Below the pieces are notes generated by a model that was not told the origin of the DNA, ran no database searches, and saw only the letters and a program-made list of their open reading frames with translations. The position numbers and the translations under genes are program-made. A stretch of DNA of 64,000 nt from Schlegelella_A sp963778525 (GTDB lineage: Bacteria; Pseudomonadota; Gammaproteobacteria; Burkholderiales; Burkholderiaceae_C), in NCBI GenBank assembly GCA_963778525.1, contig CAVZUJ010000009.1, positions 62,001 to 126,000 on the forward strand, written 5' to 3'. Shown here piece by piece: positions 57,257-64,000 of this stretch (positions are counted from its first letter, which is position 1; every line of letters starts with the position of its first letter).

Positions 57257-57941
57257 GCATGGGCGCGCCCGACGAGCCGATGGCCCACCAATCGACGAGG
57301 TCCGCGGTCGCTTCGAAGTGGCTGCCATCGGCCATGAACTCGCGCCGGAAGTCATAGGACGGATGGCGGGCTCTCAGGCTCTTGACGGCGGAGCCCGGCT
57401 CGGCCTCGGCGAAAAAGGCCTGGGCCTTGCCGCCCCACAACAGGAAGACCGGCGGCTTCGGCTGGCGCGACAGCGCCTGCACGATTTTCCGAGTGAGCGC
57501 CTGCCAACCACAGTCCATATGGCTGCCGCTGCGGCCCACTTCCACGGTCAGCACCGGGTTCAGCAGCAGCACGCCCTGCCTCGCCCAGGCGTCGAGCTTC
57601 CAGGTCTCGGGCGCCTGGAAGCGCGCCGGCCGATCCGCCGCCAGGACCTCGAAGACGCGCGCCAGCGAGCGCGGTTTGCCCTTGCCGGCGGAAAACGCCA
57701 GGCCATCCGCATGCCCCGCCGTGGGATAGGGATCCTGGCCGATGACCACGACCTTGACCTCGTCCGGCGCGACCAGCCGCAGGGCGCGAAACGGATCGTC
57801 GGGCGCGATCGGCCGATCGCCGGAGCGCATCTCGACGCATCGCTGCACGGCCGCCAGGCGCTCACGCGTCCACTCCGGCAGCACGGCGGCCCAGGCCGGA
57901 GGCAGCGACGCGAACGTCGCCTCGAGGTCCGCTGCCTTCAC
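57252..57941 (-). CDS. ung: Uracil-DNA glycosylase
   Basis: 229 residues. Removes uracil from DNA to start base-excision repair. Family-1 motifs are GQDPYPTAGHADGLAFS with the catalytic aspartate at residue 70, GVLLLNPVLTVE, and the later RARHPSYDF carrying the active-site histidine. The start is a GTG overlapping the trpC stop (GTGA), so it is translated with trpC. Its stop codon lies in the -10 box of the tRNA promoter downstream. Confidence 0.95.
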   Translation of the reverse strand: MKAADLEATFASLPPAWAAVLPEWTRERLAAVQRCVEMRSGDRPIAPDDPFRALRLVAPDEVKVVVIGQDPYPTAGHADGLAFSAGKGKPRSLARVFEVLAADRPARFQAPETWKLDAWARQGVLLLNPVLTVEVGRSGSHMDCGWQALTRKIVQALSRQPKPPVFLLWGGKAQAFFAEAEPGSAVKSLRARHPSYDFRREFMADGSHFEATADLVDWWAIGSSGAPML

Positions 57942-58727
57942 GCGAGCAGGTGCGCGAGCGCGAGGCCTGGATCCGGTGCCCGCATGAACGCCTCGCCGAC
58001 CAGGAATGCCTGCACGCCGCCGGCGCGCAGGCGCTGCACGTCGGCAGGCGTGTGGATGCCGCTCTCGCTGACGACGAGCCGCCCGGCCGGCACGTGGCGA
58101 AGCATCGCCAGCGTGGTGGCAAGCGAGGTCTCGAAGGTACGCAGGTTGCGGTTGTTGATGCCGACGAGCGGGGTCGCGAGGCGCAGGGCGCGGTCGAGCT
58201 CGCGCTCGTCGTGCACTTCGACCAGGACGGCCAATCCGAGGGCCTGCGCCATCGCCTCGAAGTCGGCGAGCTGCGCGTCGTCGAGGATGGCTGCGATCAG
58301 CAGGACCGCGTCGGCGCCCATGGCGCGGGCTTCGTAGAGCTGGTAGGCGTCGATCGTGAAGTCCTTGCGCAGGACCGGGATCGATGCCGCGGCGCGTGCC
58401 GCTTCGAGATATGCCGCCGAGCCCTGGAAGAACGTCTCGTCGGTGAGGACGCTGAGGGCCGCCGCGCCATGCCGGTCGTAGCTCGCCGCGATCTCGGCCG
58501 GGCGAAAATCCTCGCGCAGCACGCCCTTGCTCGGGCTCGCCTTCTTGATCTCGGCGATGACCGCCGCGCCGCCGCTCGTCGATGCGCTTCTTCAGCGCCG
58601 CGACGAAATCGCGCTGGCCGCCGAGCGCCTCGGCATCGGCGCGCAGCGTCGCGAAGCCGCGGCGCCTCTTGGCGGCGGCCACCTCGTCGCGCTTGACCGC
58701 GACGATCTGCGCAAGGATGTCGCTCAC
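57938..58727 (-). CDS. trpC: Indole-3-glycerol phosphate synthase (one frame disruption)
   Basis: Catalyses ring closure to indole-3-glycerol phosphate in tryptophan synthesis. The GTG start overlaps the trpD stop: MSDILAQIVAVKRDEVAAAKRRRG. An extra base near 58572 breaks the frame after ALKKRIDERR; the other frame gives AAVIAEIKKASPSKGVLREDFRPAEIAASYDRHGAAALSVLTDETFFQG, then PVLRKDFTIDAYQLYEARAMGADAVLLI and GINNRNLRTFE. The repaired length is about 262 residues. All active-site segments are present, so it is probably intact in the organism. Confidence 0.94.
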
Positions 58728-59761
58728 GACGCTTCGATCGCGCCCTGCGCGAAGGCGATGAACTCGTCGAGCTTGGCCCGCGCCGCGCCGCTGCGCAGCG
58801 CCTCGCGCGCCAAGACCACGCCTTCGGCGATGTCGGCAGAGACGTTCGCCGCATAGAGCGCGGCGCCGGCATTGAGGGCGACGATGTCGCGCGCCGGTCC
58901 CGGCGCATCGGCAAGCACCCGCTCGAGCACCGCCTTCGACTGCGCCGGCGTCTCCACGCGCAAGGCGCGATTGCTCGACATCGTGAAGCCGAAGTCCTCC
59001 GGATGGATCTCGTACTCGAGGATCTCGCCGTTCTTCAGCTCGCCCACCATCGTCGCCGCGCCGAGCGAGACCTCGTCCATGCCGTCACGCCCGTAGACGA
59101 CGACCGCGTGCTCCGCGCCGAGGCGCTGCAGGGCGCGGACCTGGATGCCGACCAGGTCGGGATGGAACACGCCCATCAGGATGTTGGGCGCGCTCGCCGG
59201 ATTGGTGAGCGGCCCCAGGATGTTGAAGATCGTGCGGATGCCGAGCTCCTTGCGCACCGGCGCGACGTTCTTCATCGCCGGATGATGGTTCGGCGCGAAC
59301 ATGAAGCCGATGCCGGTGGCCGCGATCGAGCGCGCGATCGCCTCCGGCGTCAGGGTGAGGGGCAGGCCGAGCGCTTCCAGCACGTCGGCGCTGCCCGACT
59401 TGCTGCTGACGCTGCGATTGCCGTGCTTGCTCACGCGCGCGCCGCACGCGGCGGCCACGAACATGCTGCAGGTCGAGATGTTGAAGGTGTGCGAGCCGTC
59501 GCCGCCGGTGCCGACGATGTCGACGAGGTGGCTGCGATCCGCCACCTCGACCTTCGACGAGAACTCGCGCATCACCTGCGCGGCGGCCGTGATCTCGCCG
59601 ATGGTCTCCTTCTTCACGCGCAGGCCGACGAGAACGGCGGCCATCATCACCGGCGACATGTCGCCGCTCATGATGCGGCGAACCAGCGACAGCATCTCGT
59701 CGTGGAAGATCTCGCGGTGATCGATCGTGCGCGCCAGGGCGTCGATGTTGGTGATGGGCAT
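58724..59761 (-). CDS. trpD: Anthranilate phosphoribosyltransferase
   Basis: 345 residues. Joins anthranilate and phosphoribosyl pyrophosphate in tryptophan synthesis. The signature loop VGTGGDGSHTFNISTCSMFVAAACG and the KHGNRSVSSKSGSADVLEALG motif are clear, as is the anthranilate-binding region FMFAPNHHPAMKNVAPVRKELGIRTIFNILGPLTNPA. It overlaps trpC by four bases and follows the threonine aldolase by 17 bases. Confidence 0.97.
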   Translation of the reverse strand: MPITNIDALARTIDHREIFHDEMLSLVRRIMSGDMSPVMMAAVLVGLRVKKETIGEITAAAQVMREFSSKVEVADRSHLVDIVGTGGDGSHTFNISTCSMFVAAACGARVSKHGNRSVSSKSGSADVLEALGLPLTLTPEAIARSIAATGIGFMFAPNHHPAMKNVAPVRKELGIRTIFNILGPLTNPASAPNILMGVFHPDLVGIQVRALQRLGAEHAVVVYGRDGMDEVSLGAATMVGELKNGEILEYEIHPEDFGFTMSSNRALRVETPAQSKAVLERVLADAPGPARDIVALNAGAALYAANVSADIAEGVVLAREALRSGAARAKLDEFIAFAQGAIEAS

Positions 59762-59778
59762 GGGCGTCCTTCGGGATG

Positions 59779-60789
59779 TCAGTCGTTCAGGTAGTCGCGG
59801 ATCGCCGCGGCGGCACGGTCGATGCCTTCGGCATCGACGTCGAGGTGAGTCACGAAGCGCAGGCGATAGAGGCCGGTGGCGAGCACGCCGCGCGACTTCA
59901 GGTGCTCCATGAGCCCCGCGGCGCGCTCGCTCTTCAGATCCGCAAACAGGATGTTGGTCTGCGGCGGCTCGACGCTGAGTCCCTTGACGCCCGCCAGACC
60001 GGCGGCGAGCCGGGCGGCCAGGGCATGGTCGTCGGCGAGTCGAGCGACGTGATGGTCAAGCGCGTGCGACGCCGCCGCCGCGACGATGCCGGCCTGGCGC
60101 ATGCCGCCGCCCACCATCTTGCGCCAGCGGTGCGCGGCGCGAATGAAATCGCGCGAGCCCACGAGGGCCGAGCCGATGGGCGCGCCGAGTCCCTTCGAAA
60201 AGCAGACCGATACGCTGTCGAACGGCGCGGCGATCTCGCGCGCGGCGATGCCCTGCTTGACCGCGGCATTGAACAAGCGCGCGCCGTCGAGATGCGTGGC
60301 CAGGCCGCGTTTCTTCGCGAGCGCTGTCGCGGCTTGCAGGTACTCGAGCGGCAAGGCCTTGCCGCCGATCGTGTTCTCGAGGCAGAGCAGGCGGCTCCTG
60401 GCGAAGTGCGAATCGTCGGGCTTGATCGCCGCCTCGATGCTCGCCAGCGCCAGCGAGCCATCGGCTTCGTGCTCGAGCGGCTGCGGCTGGACGCTGCCGA
60501 GCGCGGCCGCGCCGCCGCCTTCCCAGCGATAGGTGTGCGCCATCTGGCCGACGATGTATTCGTCGCCGCGGCCGCAGTGCGTCATGATCGCCACCAGGTT
60601 GCTCTGGGTGCCGCTGGCGACGAAGAGCGCCGCCTCCTTGCCGAGCATCGCGGCGATCTTTTCCTGCAGCGCGTTGACGCTCGGGTCGTCGCCGAAGACG
60701 TCGTCGCCGACCGGCGCATCGGCCATCGCGGCGCGCATCGCCGGCGTCGGCTGGGTGACGGTATCGCTGCGCAAGTCGACTGTCTTCAT
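59779..60789 (-). CDS. ltaE: Low-specificity L-threonine aldolase
   Basis: 336 residues, a PLP enzyme that cleaves L-threonine or allo-threonine to glycine and acetaldehyde. Markers are MKTVDLRSDTVTQPTPAMRAAM, the HLDGARLFNA block with D168, and the PLP lysine K199 in VCFSKGLGAPIGSALVG. It begins overlapping the trpG stop by four bases and is followed by trpD, so it is embedded in the trp operon and translated with it. The family spans related aldolases acting on beta-hydroxy amino acids, so the true substrate could differ. Confidence 0.93.
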   Translation of the reverse strand: MKTVDLRSDTVTQPTPAMRAAMADAPVGDDVFGDDPSVNALQEKIAAMLGKEAALFVASGTQSNLVAIMTHCGRGDEYIVGQMAHTYRWEGGGAAALGSVQPQPLEHEADGSLALASIEAAIKPDDSHFARSRLLCLENTIGGKALPLEYLQAATALAKKRGLATHLDGARLFNAAVKQGIAAREIAAPFDSVSVCFSKGLGAPIGSALVGSRDFIRAAHRWRKMVGGGMRQAGIVAAAASHALDHHVARLADDHALAARLAAGLAGVKGLSVEPPQTNILFADLKSERAAGLMEHLKSRGVLATGLYRLRFVTHLDVDAEGIDRAAAAIRDYLND

Positions 60790-61370
60790 TTCGTGGCTTC
60801 CAGAAAGTTCTTCAGCATCGCGTGGCCGTGCTCGGTGAGGATGGACTCGGGGTGGAACTGCACGCCCTCGAGCGGCGCCTGGGTCGCGGCGAACGCGCGA
60901 TGGCGAACGCCCATGATCTCACCGTCGCTCGCGCTCGACGTGACCTCGAGCGCTGCCGGCAGGCTGGCCCGCTCGATCGCCAGCGAGTGATAGCGAACGA
61001 CCGAGAAGCCCTGCGGCAGGGCCGCGTAGACGCCCCGGCCGTCGTGCGCCACTTCGTCGAGCTTGCCGTGCATCAGGCGCGCCGCGCGCACGACCTTGCC
61101 GCCGAGCGCCGCGCCGATGGCCTGGTGGCCGAGGCAGACGCCGAGGATCGGCAGCTTGCCGGCGAAGGCTTCGATCGCGGCGATGCACACGCCGGCCTCC
61201 GCCGGCGTGCACGGGCCGGGCGACAGCACGAGGCGGCTCGGCGCCAGCGCGGCGATGCCGGCAACGTCGATCTCGTCGTTGCGCACGACCTTCACCTCGA
61301 CGCCCAGCTCGCCGAAGTACTGGACGAGATTGAAGGTGAAGCTGTCGTAGTTGTCGATCATCAACAGCAT
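60786..61370 (-). CDS. trpG: Anthranilate synthase glutamine amidotransferase component
   Basis: 194 residues. Supplies ammonia from glutamine to TrpE. The triad is visible: C79 in LGVCLGHQAIGAALGG and the His-Glu pair in GVQFHPESILTEHG. It starts MLLMIDNYDSFTFNLVQYFGELG, with GGAGG seven bases before the ATG. It is separated from trpE by 448 bases that hold a small plus-strand reading frame. Confidence 0.97.
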   Translation of the reverse strand: MLLMIDNYDSFTFNLVQYFGELGVEVKVVRNDEIDVAGIAALAPSRLVLSPGPCTPAEAGVCIAAIEAFAGKLPILGVCLGHQAIGAALGGKVVRAARLMHGKLDEVAHDGRGVYAALPQGFSVVRYHSLAIERASLPAALEVTSSASDGEIMGVRHRAFAATQAPLEGVQFHPESILTEHGHAMLKNFLEATK

Positions 61371-61514
61371 GGCGACCTCCAGACCGACGCGCCACGACCG
61401 CGGCGCGCCACGAATGCGAGGCCGCCGCCAACTGCTGCACGGCGGGCTTGCGCAGGGCCGGCCACGACGCCCCGAGTTGCGGCATAAATCCGGCTTCCGC
61501 CTTTTCGCCCGCTC

Positions 61515-61808
61515 ATGAACAACTCCCCCCGCACCGTTTCGCCTGCGCGCGACTCGCTCACCCTTTTTGCCCTCGCCTCCGGCCTGGCCATGGGCCACGT
61601 CGTCGCCGCGATGGCCGCCCAGTCGGCCGCGCCGGCGACGGCGTTGCCGGCGGCCCTGGTGTTCCTCGTCTGCGGCTCGGCCGGCGTGCTCTGCGCCCTG
61701 GCCGCGGCGCCGCAGCCGCGCCGGCAGGCGCCGCGCTTCCTGCGCTGGACGACGGCGATCGGCGCCGGCCTGCTCGCCACCCTGCTGCTGCCCGCCCTGC
61801 TCTCGTAG
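61515..61808 (+). CDS. Small hydrophobic protein of unknown function
   Basis: 97 residues, unrecognised. Two or three membrane helices are likely (residues about 15-36, 43-63 and 81-96), with a basic loop (PQPRRQAPRFLRW) between the last two. The sequence has few charged residues outside that loop and codon use like its neighbours (third positions mostly G or C). No good ribosome-binding site precedes the ATG. It is convergent with trpE, ten bases from the trpE stop, and lies inside the trp operon on the opposite strand. It may be real or chance; the membrane pattern favours real. Confidence 0.5.
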   Translation: MNNSPRTVSPARDSLTLFALASGLAMGHVVAAMAAQSAAPATALPAALVFLVCGSAGVLCALAAAPQPRRQAPRFLRWTTAIGAGLLATLLLPALLS

Positions 61809-61818
61809 CGCGCCTGCA

Positions 61819-63301
61819 TCAGAAGCCCTCCTCGACCAGCTCGGCGGCGCGGATCAGCGCGCGCGCCTTGGCTTCGGTCTCGCGCCACTCCAGCTCCGGT
61901 ATCGAATCGGCCACGACGCCGGCCGCCGCCTGCACGTAGAGCACCTGATCCTTGACGATGCCGGTGCGGATGGCGATGGCCACGTCCATGTCGCCGGCGA
62001 AGCTCAGGTAGCCGCAGGCGCCGCCATAGAGGCCGCGCTTGACGGGCTCGAGCTCGTCGATGATCTCCATGGCACGGATCTTCGGCGCGCCGGTCAAGGT
62101 GCCGGCCGGGAACGTCGCCCGCAGCACATCGAGGTTGCTCATGCCGTCCTTCAGCAAGCCTTCGACGTTGCTGACGATGTGCATCACGTGCGAATAGCGC
62201 TCGACCTTGAAGCTCTCGGTCACCTTGACGCTGCCGGTCCTGGCGATGCGGCCGATGTCGTTTCGCGCCAGGTCGATCAGCATCAGGTGCTCGGCCCGCT
62301 CTTTCGGATCGGCCATCAGCTCGGCTTCGAGCGCCGCGTCCTGCGCCGGCGTGGCACCGCGCGCCCGTGTGCCGGCGAGCGGCCGGATCGTGACCTTGTC
62401 GCCTTCGGGCGTGTGCTCCTGGCGCACCAGGATCTCGGGCGAGGCACCCACGACCTGGAAGTCGCCCATGTCGTAGAAGAACATGTAGGGCGACGGATTC
62501 AGGGAGCGCAAGGCGCGGTAGAGGCTGAGCGGCGACTCGGTGTAGCGCTTCTGAAGGCGCTGCCCGATCTGCACCTGCATCATGTCGCCGGCGGCGACGT
62601 ACTCCTTGGCCCGCAGCACGGCTGCCAGATAGGCCGGCTTGTCGAACTCGCGCTCGACCTCGTGCGCCGGGCCGCGCCGCACCGGCGGCGCGGTGACGCT
62701 GGCGGCGAGCTTGTCGGTCAGCCCGGCCAGGCGGCGCCGGGCCCGCGACCAGGCCTCGGGCTCGGCCGGATCGGCGTAGACGATGAGGTAGAGCCGGCCC
62801 GAGAGGTTGTCGATGACGGCGAGCTCCTCGCATTGCAGGAGCTGGATGTCGGGCATGTCGATGCCGCCCGATTTCACGGTCGCTGCCAGGCGCGGCTCGA
62901 TGTAGCGCACCGCGTCGTAGCCGAAGTAGCCGGCCAGGCCGCCACAAAAGCGCGGCAGGCCCGGACGCAGCGCAACCTTGAAGCGCTTTTGCCACCCGGC
63001 GATGAAATCGAGCGGATTGCCTTCGTGCGGTCTCGACCACCCTGCCGTCGGTGACGACCTCGGTGTGAAAGCCGCTCGCCCGCAACAGCGTGCGCGCCGG
63101 CAGCCCGATGAACGAGTAGCGCCCGAAACGCTCGCCGCCCACCACCGACTCGAGCAGGAAGCTGGCAGCGCCGCTGCCGTCGGCGCGCGCCAGCTTGAGG
63201 TAGAGCGAGAGCGGCGTTTCCAGATCGGCGAAGGCTTCGGCGATCAACGGAATGCGATTGAAGCCCTGCAGCGCAAGGCTTCGGAATTCGAGTTCTGTCA
63301 T
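61819..63301 (-). CDS. trpE: Anthranilate synthase component I (one frame disruption)
   Basis: Converts chorismate to anthranilate with TrpG. Opens MTELEFRSLALQGFNRIPLIAEAFADLETPLSLYLKLA; the LLES motif (FLLESVVGGERFGRYSFIG) for tryptophan feedback binding is present. An extra base at 63028 breaks the frame after GRVVET; it resumes as EGNPLDFIAGWQKRFKVALRPGLPRFCGGLAGYFGYDAVRYIEP. Catalytic blocks follow: IRPLAGTRARG, DLARNDIGRIA, TGAPKIRAMEIIDELE, YGGACGYLSFAG. About 493 residues after repair. Confidence 0.95.
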
Positions 63302-63409
63302 GGTCGGCGGCCACACGGCCGTTCGAAAGTTCGCTGCTGCGGATCGGCGGGGCAAGCCCGCCGCATTCAGCCGGCGACCGCGTGGCGGGTCACCGGGCCG
63401 GCGCGCGCC

Positions 63410-63496
63410 TCAGCGCCCGCCGCGAATCGCGCAGCGACGCCAGGGCCAGGCTCCCTGCCCGGGCGAGCCTGCGGTCGATGCGTCGAAGGTGACCAT
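63410..63496 (-). CDS. Possible trp leader peptide
   Basis: A 28-codon frame upstream of trpE on the same strand, MVTFDASTAGSPGQGAWPWR followed by RCAIRGGR, with two tryptophan codons at positions 17 and 19. A TACACT box lies seven bases upstream (63503-63508), which would make the transcript nearly leaderless. A GGCGGG/CCCGCC hairpin follows before trpE but without a U-tract. Attenuation is possible but not shown. Confidence 0.25.
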   Translation of the reverse strand: MVTFDASTAGSPGQGAWPWRRCAIRGGR

Positions 63497-63570
63497 GGCA
63501 AAAGTGTAGCAGCCGAAAAGCATGCCATCTCGTGCGATGGGAGGCGCGCCAGCCTCGCGAGAATTCGCGA

Positions 63571-64000
63571 GTGATCGGCGCCAAACCCTCCGCTACGGAC
63601 CCTGCGCGCGTGCTCGTCGTCGCCGACGGCGATGCCGAGGCGCAGGCGATCGTCGCCTGCTTCGGCGAGACGATGCCGAAAGGCCATGTCGCCACCGACC
63701 CCAGCCGCCTGCTCGCCGATGCGGCGCAGCTGCGGCCCGACGTCGTCGTTCTCGGCACGAGCTCGCTCGACGTCGCGGTGCGCCAGGCCCTCGCCCTGCG
63801 AGCCGTCAAGACCGTCGATGCCGGCTCGACCTACATGCTGCTTTTGTGCGCCTCGGCCGAAACCGCGACCGCGGCGCGCCTGTGCCGCGAAGGCGTCTGC
63901 GACGACTACGCCCAGCACTTTCCGACTCCGAACGATCCCGATCGCCTCGCCGCCAGCCTGCGCACCGCCTGCCGCGTCGCCCTCGCCGACCGGCCGCGCG
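63571..64000 (+). CDS. Pseudo-receiver-like protein, 3' end beyond the window
   Basis: 143 codons from a GTG are open to the right edge. The sequence VLVVADGDAEAQAIVACF, PDVVVLGTSSLDVAVRQALALRAVK and STYMLLLCASAET follows the beta-alpha layout of a response-regulator receiver domain. However, the position of the phosphorylated aspartate (after PDVVVL) is glycine, so it is probably not phosphorylated. The start is uncertain and function unknown. It is divergent from trpE. Confidence 0.55.
   Translation, partial: MIGAKPSATDPARVLVVADGDAEAQAIVACFGETMPKGHVATDPSRLLADAAQLRPDVVVLGTSSLDVAVRQALALRAVKTVDAGSTYMLLLCASAETATAARLCREGVCDDYAQHFPTPNDPDRLAASLRTACRVALADRPR

Overview
The window is GC-rich bacterial chromosome from a betaproteobacterium, most likely a Burkholderiales member of the Rubrivivax/Leptothrix/Comamonadaceae kind. 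The evidence is the core-gene order (tRNA-Tyr, -Gly, -Thr, tuf, tRNA-Trp, secE-nusG-rplKAJL-rpoBC, then rpsL-rpsG-fusA-tuf-rpsJ through rplQ), an S3 protein with a long C-terminal tail, an L23 protein with a Lys/Ala-rich N-terminal tail, and a trp operon running into ung. This assignment is inference; no 16S gene is present.

Layout from left to right. (1) 1-6945, minus strand: a partial DUF1631 protein, then secF, secD and yajC of the Sec translocon accessory complex, then a membrane-anchored metallophosphoesterase. (2) 7049-15529, plus strand, the accessory part: a two-gene indolepyruvate:ferredoxin-oxidoreductase-like enzyme, a complete TRAP transporter (dctP, dctQ, dctM) and a 14-helix drug-efflux-type MFS protein. 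(3) 15593-19501, minus strand: an initiator tRNA with its terminator, dsbD, and a NodI/NodJ-type ABC exporter abutting rplQ. (4) 19518-39632, minus strand: alpha, spc, S10 and str ribosomal operons with secY, infA, rpoA, fusA and tuf. A Prx5-type peroxiredoxin sits at the S10/spc junction. (5) 39853-43113, plus strand: a zinc-ribbon/class III cyclase/ATPase/TPR regulator wedged between rpsL and rpoC. (6) 43126-57236, minus strand: rpoC, rpoB, rplL, rplJ, rplA, rplK, nusG, secE, a second tuf and four tRNAs. (7) 57252-63301, minus strand: ung, trpC, trpD, a threonine aldolase, trpG and trpE, with a small antisense membrane-protein ORF between trpG and trpE. (8) The right edge holds the start of a pseudo-receiver-like protein.

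A conspicuous property is about 25 single-base frame disruptions in otherwise well-conserved, mostly essential genes (secD, the phosphoesterase, iorA, rplO, rpmD, rplR, rplD, rplC, fusA about eight times, rpsG, trpC, trpE). Nearly all are explained by one extra base. Large genes such as rpoB, rpoC, dsbD and the cyclase are intact. I read these as uncorrected insertion errors in the assembly rather than decay or programmed recoding, and I annotate the affected genes across their full span.

Recognisable regulatory DNA includes promoter-like elements upstream of rplN, rplC and rpsL, each with good -35 and -10 boxes. It also includes an L10-type leader before rplJ, a strong rho-independent terminator after rpoC, and several hairpins at operon breaks. 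Two of these hairpins physically contain the -35 box of the next promoter. I saw no CRISPR array, insertion sequence, prophage or convincing new defence or mobile system.
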